Shown: piece by piece, positions 46,869-56,686 of the stretch
How the letters are laid out: every line of letters starts with the position of its first letter
Numbering within the stretch: the first letter of the stretch is position 1
From: Parvularcula bermudensis HTCC2503
GTDB taxonomy: Bacteria > Pseudomonadota > Alphaproteobacteria > Caulobacterales > Parvularculaceae
Assembly (NCBI RefSeq): GCF_000152825.2
Contig: NC_014414.1
Location: forward strand, 310,001 to 374,000
Direction: 5' to 3'
DNA: 64,000 bases
Made by a program: the position numbers and the translations under genes
Notes under the pieces: generated by a model
Told to the model about the DNA's origin: nothing
What the model saw: only the letters and a program-made list of their open reading frames with translations
Databases searched by the model: none

Positions 46869-48176
46869 TCAACGAAACGCCGCGGCGGCGGCCGTCACCG
46901 CGTCGATCGCGAGGGTCATGTCTAGCGGGGTGGTATAGGCCGTGGGGGTCAGCCGAACGCAAGCCCCCCTTGCCACGCCGGTGCGATGGACGGAAAAAAC
47001 ACCGTATTCGTCGAGAAGAAACGCCGCGATCCGTTGATTGTCCTCCGTACTCGTCCGTCCCTCTATCCGAAAGGCCGTAATGCCGCCGTGCAGGCGCGGC
47101 TCGTTAGGGGTCAGGATGGTCACCCCCGGGATAGGGCGGCAGGCTTCGGCCCAGAGATCCCTTAAATATCGAAACCGTGCCTCCTTGGCGGCGGGCCCTA
47201 CCTTGCGGTGAAAGGCGAAAGCATCGGGGACGGTCATAAAGGCGGCGTAATTTGCCGTGCCCGTATGGACCCGCCCCTCGATCCGATCGAACTCTTCTTC
47301 ATGGGCCCCGATATCGGGGGCAATATCGTCAAGGCGATCCTTCGCGATGTAAAGCGCCCCCACCCCGATCGGCGCCCCAATCCATTTGTGAAGGTTGACG
47401 CCAATAAAATCCGCCTTGAGGTCGGGCAATTGAAAATCGACCTGCCCCCAGGAATGCGCCGCGTCGACGATGACATCGATGCCCCGCGCCTGTGCCCGCT
47501 CGGTGATCTCCGCCACCGGTAGCATCAATCCCGTCCGATGACTGATATGGGTAAGGAGCAAAAGCTTCGTCCGCGGATGCGCCTCGAACGCGGCCTCATA
47601 GGTCGCGATCAGCCCCTCATACGTCGCGGGTTCGGGCAGAGCGAGTTCGACCACCTCCGCCCCCTGACGCCGCGCAAGAGCACGCATGGCCGCCTGCATC
47701 GAGCCATAGTCAAGGTCGGCATACATAACCGAGTGTCCCTTGGTGAGGGGACGATAGCCGCCGATCAAGGCCAACAGGGCCTCGCTGGCGCCACGGGTCA
47801 GGGCCAGTTCCGTCGGCTCCACCCTCAATTGTGCGGCGGTCTGAGTGACAATGTCACGATAGATCGGGCCGAATTGGCGACGGGCGAAATAGGAATTTTC
47901 CCGGTTCACCCGTTCTGTGTGCGCCTTATAGGCGTCCAGCACTGGACGCGCCATCACACCCCAATTCCCGTTTTCGAGATTGGTGACCCTATCGGTCATA
48001 TCGTACTGGGTGGCGATGGCGGACCAAAAGGTTTCGTCGTCGGGACCGGTCGGTGACCCCAAGGGGCCTGTATGCAGCAAGGAGGCCGATGTCGCGGCGA
48101 ATGATGCGCCCGATGAGGCGGTCGCGGTGGCCGCCACTCCTGCGGATACCAGCCGCCGCCGTGTCATGCTGACCAT
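46869..48176 (-). CDS. Exported PLP-dependent enzyme, class V aminotransferase family
   Basis: A 435-residue protein with a Tat-like signal (TRRRLVSAGVAATATASSGA) and a fold-type I PLP domain resembling isopenicillin N epimerase and cysteine desulfurases. The cofactor lysine is likely in GVNLHKWIGAPIGVGALYIA; VIVDAAHSWGQVDF holds the cofactor-binding Asp and a His. Tat export of a folded PLP enzyme into the periplasm is a known property of this group. Substrate unknown. MVSM or MTRR may be the start. Confidence 0.83.
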   Translation of the reverse strand: MVSMTRRRLVSAGVAATATASSGASFAATSASLLHTGPLGSPTGPDDETFWSAIATQYDMTDRVTNLENGNWGVMARPVLDAYKAHTERVNRENSYFARRQFGPIYRDIVTQTAAQLRVEPTELALTRGASEALLALIGGYRPLTKGHSVMYADLDYGSMQAAMRALARRQGAEVVELALPEPATYEGLIATYEAAFEAHPRTKLLLLTHISHRTGLMLPVAEITERAQARGIDVIVDAAHSWGQVDFQLPDLKADFIGVNLHKWIGAPIGVGALYIAKDRLDDIAPDIGAHEEEFDRIEGRVHTGTANYAAFMTVPDAFAFHRKVGPAAKEARFRYLRDLWAEACRPIPGVTILTPNEPRLHGGITAFRIEGRTSTEDNQRIAAFLLDEYGVFSVHRTGVARGACVRLTPTAYTTPLDMTLAIDAVTAAAAAFR

Positions 48177-48254
48177 CGCCCCGGGCCCTCCCTCGCCCCG
48201 ATACCATAGGCGTAAGGGTGGGGAGCGGGATAGCCCGAAAGCGATGATTTGCCT

Positions 48255-48590
48255 TTAGCGCGCTTGGGCAACCCTCACCTGGCGGATCGCGGTCCGAAGC
48301 TCGGCCTCGACCCCGGCGATGATTTCACGTTTGCACGGCCCAACACGCACATCGTCCCGCTGCGCCGTCAGGGCACGACAATAGTGGGTGGCCTCATAGG
48401 CGAGACGCTGACGGACCGCCCGCTCCCCTGCCCGCGTGACTAATTCCTGGCGGTCATAGGAGAAATAGAAATCATAGCTGATCGACGATTGAGCCTGCGC
48501 AGACCCCATCGCGCCCATCGTTGAAAAGGCCAATAAAGAGACAGCGGCAAGCGCTGCTTTTCTCGTCATAGACTTGTTATAATATTTCAC
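48255..48590 (-). CDS. UrcA family protein
   Basis: A 111-residue small exported protein: signal with LAAVSLLAFSTMGAMGSAQA, then SYDRQELVTRAGERAVRQRL and two cysteines (HYCRALT, VGPCKRE), which likely pair. UrcA-type proteins are common in Caulobacterales and sphingomonads. The GTG at 48590 is chosen because AGGGAG lies about nine bases upstream; ATG 48569 has no such site. Function unknown. Confidence 0.8.
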   Translation of the reverse strand: MKYYNKSMTRKAALAAVSLLAFSTMGAMGSAQAQSSISYDFYFSYDRQELVTRAGERAVRQRLAYEATHYCRALTAQRDDVRVGPCKREIIAGVEAELRTAIRQVRVAQAR

Positions 48591-49001
48591 TATTTTTTGT
48601 CTCCCTTATTTTTCTGATGGCATGAGAGAGTTTTATTTCATCTCAAGTGCGTCTCATTGACACGAGCCGACTATCTCGCCCGTATGTCATGAAACCGTCA
48701 TAAATATGACATGGTTCCGCAAAAAGCGCAAATCGTGCGCCTTTTGCCGTGTGGCCTAGGCCGCGCAGGCATATATCTAATTGAAAAACAATGATTATTT
48801 ACGGATCCGCAAAACCGCTGATCCCTCAGCTTCGGGACGCGTCAATCGCGCCCGCTCGCCCGTCTTCGCCCGCTGGCGTCGCACAGGGATCAGGACCGCC
48901 GCAGCGCCAATGGGTCAGTGGATAGGGTGAAGGGCTTTGCTGCCTTGCGCCTTCATCACCCTCCAAAAGGGTCATGGGGGGCCAGCCAAGGGCGGTCGCC
49001 C
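48591..49001. other. Gene-free 411-bp region with heptamer array and hairpins
   Basis: No convincing reading frame is found on either strand. It contains ATGTCAT (48684-48690), CCGTCAT (48695-48701) and reverse ATGACAT (48706-48712), each 11 bp apart. A 12-bp hairpin with one mismatch follows (48719-48730 / 48736-48747, loop AATCG), then a perfect palindrome GGCCTAGGCC (48752-48761) and a GCTGA/TCAGC stem (48817-48830). It may hold a promoter for urcA and possibly a small RNA. Confidence 0.45.
48684..48712. promoter_or_regulatory. Pho-box-like heptamer array
   Basis: ATGTCATGAAACCGTCAT (48684-48701) matches the Pho box CTGTCATAAAWCTGTCAY at 15 of 18 positions. With the third, inverted heptamer at 48706-48712 it also makes a perfect 7-bp inverted repeat ATGTCAT/ATGACAT. 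It lies 94-122 bp upstream of the urcA start but in the opposite orientation. PhoB binding is inferred; no dedicated downstream gene was found on the plus strand. Confidence 0.4.
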
Positions 49002-49478
49002 CTATGCGCAGCGGCGCTCCCGCCAGAGTTTGGCGACGGGGAGGTCCACCCAGCCGAACGCAAAGGCCGTCGCGCCATGGGCAATCAGGTGATCGAGGCG
49101 TTCCTTCGCCTCCGCGACGGTGGGGATATGTCCGATCTCGACCCACCACAGCGCGACACTGGGGTCTTCCGGCATCTCGAAGAATTCATGCTTGCGCGCG
49201 TAAAAATTCTGGTGGACCGTTTTGAACACAAAGGTCGCCAGGGCTTCGTCGTTTTCCCATACCGACATATTCACATTCATCGTCGGATCGCCAGGCCAGC
49301 TCAGGGACATGGCGCTATCGCCGGTCTCGTCCTGAAGGCGCCAGACAAAGCCTGGCATCCGCTCAGCAAGCTGATTGATCCGCGCCAAATTTCTGTAGAA
49401 ATCCTGCATCGCAGGCGCATCGGGACCGCCCAACACCCGCCCGATATTGACCTGCGCGAGGTGCCTTTTCGTCGTCAT
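49002..49478 (-). CDS. DUF3291 family protein
   Basis: A 158-residue protein of the dimeric alpha/beta-barrel (ABM-like) superfamily. LAQVNIGRVLGGPDAPAMQD, RINQLAERMPGFVWRLQDET, NVNMSVWENDEALATFVFKT and ALWWVEIGHIPTVAEAKERL are diagnostic. Function is not established; members are often monooxygenase-like in fold. ATG 49478 agrees with the family N-terminus. Confidence 0.85.
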   Translation of the reverse strand: MTTKRHLAQVNIGRVLGGPDAPAMQDFYRNLARINQLAERMPGFVWRLQDETGDSAMSLSWPGDPTMNVNMSVWENDEALATFVFKTVHQNFYARKHEFFEMPEDPSVALWWVEIGHIPTVAEAKERLDHLIAHGATAFAFGWVDLPVAKLWRERRCA

Positions 49479-49643
49479 CGCTATCCCCGTAGGCTCTACT
49501 CTTCGTCTCCCGAGCCTAACAGAGATCACGCTGCTGGCATATCACTTGACCCCGCGGGCGACAGCGATCGCCGAGAGAGGGGCAAAAGGCTCAGACTCCC
49601 GAAAAACCGCAGCGGACCGCCCATTAAGGGCCAAATTCATCCC

Positions 49644-49964
49644 TTAAGAGAGGGTCTCGTCCCCCCGGGACAACCGCCGTGCATTGGCTTGCAGGGTTTC
49701 CCGGCCCGGCGCGACGAAGGCTTCGAAGCTGTCCTCAAGCGGGCTCGCGTCGAACGGCATCTTCCATGGCGTCATCAGGAGGGTCATCCAATAGTCATTG
49801 ACGGCCTGGGCCCCGGCCAGGGCCGCCTCGGCCTTTTCGGTGACCATGCGCTGGGTCTCCTCCCGGGAGGCCGGCGTCGGATTTTGCATATCAGACGCAA
49901 GTATGGGCAGCCTTGCTGCAACAACGACCCCAGCGGTCCAGATATCGAGCCAAAGATTTTGCAT
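49644..49964 (-). CDS. Small helical protein, weakly phasin-like
   Basis: A 106-residue helical protein. EAALAGAQAVNDYWMTLLMT and LEDSFEAFVAPGRETLQANA suggest amphipathic helices as in phasins, but the resemblance is weak and no polyhydroxyalkanoate genes are present. It diverges from the GST gene. Function unknown. Confidence 0.55.
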   Translation of the reverse strand: MQNLWLDIWTAGVVVAARLPILASDMQNPTPASREETQRMVTEKAEAALAGAQAVNDYWMTLLMTPWKMPFDASPLEDSFEAFVAPGRETLQANARRLSRGDETLS

Positions 49965-50056
49965 TGCAGCAATGTGGGGCCTGCCGCCCCTTAAGTGCAA
50001 GAGAAACTTGGCTAGCTCTGGATAATCCTTCAGGCCCCCCCCAAAGGAAGGTGACA

Positions 50057-50659
50057 ATGACCCTCACGATTTATCATGCGAAATTTGCGCGTTCGGTCCG
50101 CCTGATCTGGGCCTGTGAAGAGATGGATGTTCCCTACACCATTGAAACCGTTGAACTTCGTGGGGACAAGAAGATATCGCCAGACGTTCACCCATTGCAA
50201 AAAGTCCCTGCGATGATTGATGGGGATGTGCATATGTTCGAAAGTCTTGCAATTCTCGATTATATACTCGCCCGCTATAACGATGCGCTGCGACCGAAAC
50301 CGGATCATCCGGACTATCCGGCCTATCTCCAGTGGTACCATTTTGGCGAATCGACCCTCGCCTTCCCTATTATGTTCGCCATGGCCCATCGCGTCCTCCT
50401 CCCCGAACGGGCGCGCGATGAGAAACTGGCCCTTTGGGCGCAAGGGGAAGCCGAGAAAGCCTTTGAAGCCATGGCTGCGCCGCTTGAGAAGAACGAGTAT
50501 TTGCTCCCGTCCGGCTTTAGCGCGGCGGATATTTCCTGCGCCTATATGCTGCTCCTGAGCAAATTCAGCCGGATCATGGGCAATGCGCCCGAGGCCGTGA
50601 AGGCGTATTTCGCGCGGATCGCGGAACGACCGGCATGGAAGACCGCAACGGCCGCCTAA
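50057..50659 (+). CDS. Glutathione S-transferase
   Basis: A 200-residue GST. The thioredoxin-like N-terminal half is LTIYHAKFARSVRLIWACEE with VPAMIDGDVHMFESLAILDY, where the GSH gamma-glutamyl site ES lies; the C-terminal helical half contains SGFSAADISCAYMLLLSKF. AAGGAAGGTGACA precedes ATG 50057. Role in detoxification is assumed; substrate unclear. It points to, and ends 23 bp from, the helicase gene. Confidence 0.92.
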   Translation: MTLTIYHAKFARSVRLIWACEEMDVPYTIETVELRGDKKISPDVHPLQKVPAMIDGDVHMFESLAILDYILARYNDALRPKPDHPDYPAYLQWYHFGESTLAFPIMFAMAHRVLLPERARDEKLALWAQGEAEKAFEAMAAPLEKNEYLLPSGFSAADISCAYMLLLSKFSRIMGNAPEAVKAYFARIAERPAWKTATAA

Positions 50660-50681
50660 GCGATGGACCTCCATGGCGGGC

Positions 50682-53246
50682 TCAGTCGGCCATCATTTCG
50701 GCCAGCAGGTCGTCTTCCAGCGCCGCCAAGATGGCTTCGTTCCCGCTGCCCGCGACGGTCTCTCGCCCGACCTCCATCATGACGGGAACGGCCATCGGCG
50801 ACACGCGCGGAAGGGCCCGATGCACCAATCGGCCCTTGATTCGCGCCAGGAGAGCCGCAAGCCGCTTGATATCGAGGAACCCAGAGGCCGCATCCGTCCA
50901 CGCCGCTTTCAGGAGGATGTGATCGGGTTCATGTTCTCTTAGGACGTCGTAAATGAGGGAGGCGGAGAATGACACCTGCCTTCCATTTTTCTCTGCCCCA
51001 GGATGATGTCGTTCGATCATTCCCGCGATCACGGCGCAATGCCGGAAGGTGCGCTTCATCAATTGGGCATCAGCTAGCCAGATTTCGAGATCGTCACCCA
51101 GCATGTCCTCGTCGAACAGCGCCTCCATGGACAGGTCGCTCGGATCCTGCCGCATCCAAATGGAAAGGGCATATTCAGTTGGACAGAACCCAAGCGGCTC
51201 AAGCCCGGAGCGCTCCAGCCGACGGGTCAACAAGGTTCCGAGGGATTGGTGGGCCAATCGTCCATCGAAGGGATAGCAGACGAGAAAATGCTTTCCGCCC
51301 CGGGCAAAGGTTTCAATGAGCAATTCATCCGCTGCCGGAATGAAGGATTTTCTTTGCTGAAGAGTCAGCCATTGGCTGACCTCTGTCGGGAGACGATGCC
51401 AGGTGCTTTGATCGGAGACCATTTCCCGTACGCGCCCCGCCAGGAATGACGAGATGGGGAATTTCGCCCCCTGCCAACTGGGTATTTTGGCCTCATCATC
51501 CGGTGCACGACTGACATAGACGTCCATGTCATGAACCCCTTCGAGGCGGACGACCTCGCCGGCGAAGAGGAACGTATCGCCCGGCGCCAACTGGGTGACG
51601 AACCATTCCTCGACCGTTCCCATTGTCCGCCCGCCTCGAGGCTTTCCGGCGCGTCCATTCCGAACCGGCATTCGACCGAGACGAACTTGATAGGTCGGGT
51701 TATCGATAATTGTCCCGGCATTCATCCGATAGAGTTGGGCGGTGCGAGGATCCTTGATCCGCATACGTCCATCGGGCTGCCTGACGATCCGACGATAGCG
51801 ATCATAGGCGCGCATTGCGTATCCCCCGGTGGCGACAAAGTCGAGGGCCTGGTCAAAGAGTGCCCGGGGCAACTGCGCATAGGGGGCGGCGGCCCTCACT
51901 TCCTCGAACAGGGTGTCGGGCAAGAACGGCTCTGCGCAGGCCATGCCCCAAATATGCTGACACAAAACATCAAGGGCCCCGTCCGTTGGTGGCGATTCAT
52001 CAAGGCGCCCCTCATCCACCGCTTCCTTTGCCGCGACACATTCCAGAACCTCGAATCGGTTCGTCGGCACAAGGATTGCCTGACTAGGATCGTCCATCCG
52101 GTGATTGGCTCTTCCGATCCGCTGGACGAGCCGGGCGGATCCTTTTGGCGCCCCAAGGCAGATCACCAGATCCACGCCCCCCCAATCGATCCCCAGATCG
52201 AGGGTCGCGGTACAGACCACCGCCCGCAGCCCGCCCGCCGCCATCGCCGCTTCCACCCGCTCCCGCTGCCCCCGCTCAAGCGATCCATGGTGGAGCGCAA
52301 TCTCAAGGCCGTCATCATTCATCCGCCACAATTCCGCAAAGCAGACCTCTGCCTGGCTTCGGGTATTGGTGAAGATCAAGGTCGTCGTCGCCGTCTTGAT
52401 CGCCTCGTAAATTTGCGAAAAGGCATGGCGGCCTGAATGGCCAGACCACGGAATTTTGGGGCCCGGCGTCATTACTCTGACTGCTGGCGCCGCGCCCCCC
52501 TGCCCGAGGACCAGATCGGCCACGCCCTCCCCCACCCCCTGATCGACCAGATATCGTTGCAGGGGAACCGGGTCATGGACGGTAGCGGACAAGCCAACGC
52601 TCCGCACGCCGGGGGCCAAGCGGCGAAGTCTGGCAAGACCAAGGGCGAGCAGGTCCCCGCGCTTTTTTCCCGCCAAGGCATGTAATTCGTCGAGAATAAT
52701 TGTCTGTAGACCACCAAAAAAGTCGTCCGCCGAGGGATGCGCCAGAAGGAGAGATAATTGCTCAGGCGTTGTCAGAAGAATGTCGGGAGGACGGGTTCGT
52801 TGACGGGACCGCGCATGGGAGGAGGTGTCGCCGGTTCGGGACTCAACGGTAATCGGCAGCCCCATCTCTTCGATCGGCGCCGAAAGATTACGGGCGATAT
52901 CAACGGCCAATGCCTTCAGCGGTGATATATAGAGCGTATGCAATCGGCGCTGGTTTCGCGGCGCCTTCGCAAGATCGATCAGACTGGGGAGAAATCCAGC
53001 AAGGGTCTTTCCCCCACCCGTTGGGGCGATCAGCAGGCACGACCGCTCCGCCTCCGCTTTTTTGATCATCTGCGCCTGATGGTCACGCAAACGCCATCCA
53101 CGGGCCGCAAACCAATCTCCGAATGGCCGCGGCAACACCGTCTCATCGGTGTGGCGACGTCCCCGCGACGGCTTGGATCGATCAATCGGCTGGCTCACCC
53201 ACGGAATGTTGGTTGGTCGAAAGCCTCGGTCAAGCCGCCCTGCCAC
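50682..53246 (-). CDS. Lhr-type, ligase-associated DEXH-box helicase
   Basis: An 854-residue SF2 helicase. Motif I APTGGGKTLAGFLPSLIDLA, DEXH motif DELHALAGKKRGDLLALGLA, TATLDLGIDWGGVDLVICLG and QRIGRANHRMDDPSQA are intact. The C-terminal region (ISSFLAGRVREMV and ALLARIKGRLVHRALPRVSP) is that of ligase-associated DNA damage response helicases, normally encoded with an ATP-dependent ligase, an exonuclease and a phosphoesterase. None of these is adjacent. The annotated start is GTG 53246, only 41 bp past a terminator; a GTG at 53198 is an alternative. Confidence 0.9.
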   Translation of the reverse strand: MAGRLDRGFRPTNIPWVSQPIDRSKPSRGRRHTDETVLPRPFGDWFAARGWRLRDHQAQMIKKAEAERSCLLIAPTGGGKTLAGFLPSLIDLAKAPRNQRRLHTLYISPLKALAVDIARNLSAPIEEMGLPITVESRTGDTSSHARSRQRTRPPDILLTTPEQLSLLLAHPSADDFFGGLQTIILDELHALAGKKRGDLLALGLARLRRLAPGVRSVGLSATVHDPVPLQRYLVDQGVGEGVADLVLGQGGAAPAVRVMTPGPKIPWSGHSGRHAFSQIYEAIKTATTTLIFTNTRSQAEVCFAELWRMNDDGLEIALHHGSLERGQRERVEAAMAAGGLRAVVCTATLDLGIDWGGVDLVICLGAPKGSARLVQRIGRANHRMDDPSQAILVPTNRFEVLECVAAKEAVDEGRLDESPPTDGALDVLCQHIWGMACAEPFLPDTLFEEVRAAAPYAQLPRALFDQALDFVATGGYAMRAYDRYRRIVRQPDGRMRIKDPRTAQLYRMNAGTIIDNPTYQVRLGRMPVRNGRAGKPRGGRTMGTVEEWFVTQLAPGDTFLFAGEVVRLEGVHDMDVYVSRAPDDEAKIPSWQGAKFPISSFLAGRVREMVSDQSTWHRLPTEVSQWLTLQQRKSFIPAADELLIETFARGGKHFLVCYPFDGRLAHQSLGTLLTRRLERSGLEPLGFCPTEYALSIWMRQDPSDLSMEALFDEDMLGDDLEIWLADAQLMKRTFRHCAVIAGMIERHHPGAEKNGRQVSFSASLIYDVLREHEPDHILLKAAWTDAASGFLDIKRLAALLARIKGRLVHRALPRVSPMAVPVMMEVGRETVAGSGNEAILAALEDDLLAEMMAD

Positions 53247-53286
53247 ACCGTCGGGTAAAGTTAGGTGATCGCGAAAGAGCCGACCA

Positions 53287-53315
53287 CGAAAAAGGGCGGC
53301 CCGTGGGCCGCCCTT
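53287..53315 (-). terminator. Intrinsic terminator of the TonB receptor gene
   Basis: On the minus strand the stem AAGGGCGGCC (53315-53306) and GGCCGCCCTT (53301-53292), 10 bp with a 4-base loop, is followed by a T tract (53291-53287). It lies 23 bp past the receptor stop and ahead of the helicase. It is the best intrinsic terminator in the window. Confidence 0.85.
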
Positions 53316-53338
53316 CAGTCGAAGACAATCTACGAAGA

Positions 53339-56300
53339 TTAGAATTCGTAGCGCAGGCCAACACGGACCGACCAGAGCGAAGGCTCCGGCAGGACAAAGC
53401 CGTCATTCGGGTCTTCACGGAAGTTCGTGTAGACATATTCGTTGGTGTTCCCATCGCTGTCCACATCGCCGCTGTCGAGCGCGACATCGACGATCCGGTT
53501 GCCCGGGAAGTTCTGGTCGCGAAGGACGCCCCAGTCGCTGTTGATGAAGTTCCCGACATTTTCCATGACCAAGAAGAACTCAGAATTGTGACCGGGCATG
53601 AAGCCAGGCAATTCTTGGGCGAACTTCACGTCGAACTGCGTCCACCAATCATTGGTGCACGAATTGCGATCGAGGATTTCCCCACGGTTATCGTCGAGGC
53701 AGTCATCCTGGGAGATGAAATCCAGGAAGGACTGCGGCGCCGACGCGACCAGCGGATCGTCCGCCCCATCGGGGACATAGATCAACTGACGGGTCAGGAA
53801 GGCATCGCCGAGGGGCGAGCCGTCAAAGGCGCTGTTCCCGTAGACATAGCTGTAGGGAAGGTTCCGCGAAACAGACCCGAAGACACCAAAGCTGGTATCG
53901 AGGTCGCTGAAGAAGTTCTTCGTGTAGTTCGCGTTGAAGGTGAACCGGTGCGAGATCTCGTAATCAGAGGTCGCCGTGCCCGGATCGTTCGCATCCGCTG
54001 TGGCGAAGTTCGTATAGTTCGAGAACGCCACCGACGACGTCATCGGGTTCACGTCTTCTGCATCGGTGAAGGCATAGCCCAAGGTCCAGTCGAGCCCGAA
54101 ATCATGGGATTTGTTGATCCAGGTCGAGAAGGAGAAGGCTTCGGCTTTGTCATCGGCATTGGTGAGGACAAAGTCGTTCAGGCTACTCGCCCCGTAGACC
54201 GTCCGTCCGTCCGGCGCCGTACTGGTGGACCCAAAGAGCGCATCGAGGCTCTGCACGAGAGCGGCTTCGTGGGTTTTCGAGTACAGAAGGTCGACATTCA
54301 GCGTGTAATTCCCACCGGCCCAGGCATAGGGCGTATCGAAATCATAGGTGAAGCCGAGATTGGCCTTCCACTGGGCAGGGATTTCGAAATCCGGGTCCAG
54401 CGCGTTGACCGGTCCGCCGCCATCGGCATCCTCGACCGCCTGGATGAACTCATCCGGCACCGAATAGAAGACGCCGCGCGGATCGGTCGTATAGGTGAAG
54501 TCGTTGATGTTATTCAACGTACCGTCCCCAACGCAATCACCGCTGCGGCCGCGGTTACGGCAATCGAACAAGGTCACGCCATTGTTGGAGTAGTTGTTCG
54601 AGATCCAGACATTGGGGTTGCCACCGGAGAACAGGCCAATACCGCCGCGGAAGAGCAGGTCGGGATTGTACTCGTAGGTGAAGCCGACACGCGGTTGCAG
54701 GATCGACTTACCGTCCAGGGTTTCGTCATTCCGGAACCCATAGGCCGCTTCGAAGTCCGGATTGTATTCCGGCTCGTCATCAGACGAATAATAGTCGAAG
54801 CGGAGGCCGGCAACGATGTTCAACTTGTCGTTCACCTGCCACTCGTCCTGAGCGTAGATGGTGTTGATCGCATAACCGAACTCGGCGGCGGCGTCGGCCG
54901 CATTGTTCGTGCCCGCCGCATTTTCGTAGCGGAAGCTGTCGAAGAGGCCGGATTCGAAATCATCGATGCTTTCGAAGATCCACTCCCCTTTCACTTCCTG
55001 GACGAAGAGGTTGAAGACGTCGAAATCTTCGCGCTCGGCCCCGAAGGTCAGGATATGATCGCCGAGAACCCAGTCAGCCTTGGCCTTGTAGGTCCAGAGC
55101 TCATAGCTGAGTTGGTTGGCATGGCGTGAATCGTCAGCCCCAAGATAGACAGTGCTGTCGCCGACCTCGATCTGGACTTCACCCCATTGATCGAGCCCGC
55201 CGAGCGAGTTCTGACGGTTTTGGAGATCGACATAGGACACCCGGAACTCGGTGGAGAAGGTGTCGGTCCAGTCCGAATAGAGCGAACCGGCGTAGGAATT
55301 GAGTTCCGCACCGCGCTCGTAGAAGTGGTTGAACTCCGGCAATTCATTGCCGTCGCCATCGGACGGGTCGTTGTTGAAGCCGTCATTGTAGTTATAGGTG
55401 AAGGCCGCCCGGTGACGATCGGTGATGTTCCAATCGATCTTGGCCAGGAATTTCTCGTCCTCATTCGCGAGGGCGGTGGGCAGCCTGCTGACCTCATAGC
55501 CGTATAGGTCGCTGGCGATTTGCGTGATCCGCGCAAAATCCGCTTCGCTGACGCCTTTGGCCTCGGGGGTGTTACCGCCGAACAGGTTCGACGATTCCTG
55601 CTTCTCGTAAGCGAGGAAGAAGAACACTTTGTCCTTGAGGAGCGGGCCGGACAGGGTGCCGCCATAGCGTTTGTTGGTGAACCCGTCGGTCGGGAAGGCT
55701 TCGTCGTCCGCCCGGTTACCGATCAGCGTGTCGTCATTGTAGTCGATAAAGACGCTGCCGTGGAATTCGTTGTTCCCCGATTTCGTCACCGCGTTGACGT
55801 TACAGGCGGTGAAGGAGCCGTATTCGACGTCGAAGGGCGCCAGCTCGACCGCCACCTGATCGATCGCGTCATAGGTGAAGGGGATACGCTCGGTCGGATA
55901 GCCGTTGGAGTTGAGGCCAAAGGCGTCGTTCAGCCGAATGCCGTCAACGGTGAGGGAGTTGAAGCGCGGGTTCGCACCGGCACAGAGAATGCCGTCATTC
56001 CCCTGGGTGCCGCCGGCATTGGCGTCGAGATAAACGCGGGGGTCGATCCGAACGATGTCTTTGACGTCGCGGTTGATCGAGGGCGCGGTTTCCAAGGTTT
56101 CGAGGCTGAAGGCCGTGGACGGACCGGTGGCCAGATTGGCACCGAGGCCCGGCGCGGACCCGGAAACGACGATCACGTCCTGGCCGGTATCGTCGGCAAG
56201 GTCGAAGGTTCAGGGCGGTGGTGTCACCGATCGACAAAGCGAGATCTTCGATCCGTTCGCCGGCATAGCCAGAAGCGCTGACACCGATGTCATAGCTGCC

Positions 56301-56528
56301 GGAGACGCTGAGGCCGCGGAGGGTGAACTGGCCAGCGCCGTTCGTGGTCAGCGTACGGCTAAAACCCGTCAGTTCGTCGGTCACGACGACTGTTGCGCCA
56401 GCCAGCGGTGTTCCCGTTTCGGATGTCACGGTGCCACGGATGGCCCCCGTCGTTTCCTGCGCAACGGCAACGCCGCCCAGGATGGCCAGCGTCGCGGCGC
56501 CGGCACAAAGCGTGCTCTTAAAGCTCAT
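53339..56528 (-). pseudogene. Oar-like TonB-dependent receptor, interrupted by a one-base frameshift
   Basis: Large outer-membrane receptor. The N-terminal part, from ATG 56528, has a signal peptide (MSFKSTLCAGAATLAILGGV) and a carboxypeptidase-like domain (AIRGTVTSETGTPLAGATVV). Near 56204-56211 the frame shifts by one base: LSIGDTTALNL breaks into RPCRRYRPGR, whereas deleting one C restores ALNFDLADDTGQDVIVVSG. The second frame runs about 950 residues through plug and barrel (DPRVYLDANAGGTQG, SLTVDGIRLNDAFGLNSNGY) to the terminal VRVGLRYEF, with Phe last. Everything else looks under selection, so a sequencing error is at least as likely as true loss. Confidence 0.85.
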
Positions 56529-56574
56529 GAAAAACCCCTGAATATCGTGCCTCAAAATGAGAGCCCTAGAGAGG

Positions 56575-56614
56575 CCCGCTAAGCGGGATTTTTAACGTCA
56601 CGGTAACGATTACG
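56575..56614. promoter_or_regulatory. Leader hairpin and dyad upstream of the TonB receptor
   Basis: CCCGC/GCGGG (56575-56587) forms a 5-bp hairpin, on the plus strand followed by TTTTT. CGGTAACGATTACG (56601-56614) contains the dyad GTAA-CGA-TTAC, 74-87 bp before the ATG. GTAAC-type dyads are typical of LacI-family operators at receptor genes; TTAA-CGTCACG-GTAA also passes here as a weak CtrA-like box. No regulator is adjacent. Confidence 0.3.
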
Positions 56615-56686
56615 TTTCAGTTATATGACAAACTGTTCAGAGGGCGTGGGCGTTGTGAATAAGCAACATCCCCACAAGGCCCGTCG

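Noticed and set aside
53123-55129. 668-residue plus-strand reading frame
   Set aside because: It is antisense to the TonB receptor, has a repetitive Val/Glu/Arg/Ile composition produced by the opposite strand's codon bias, and resembles no known protein.
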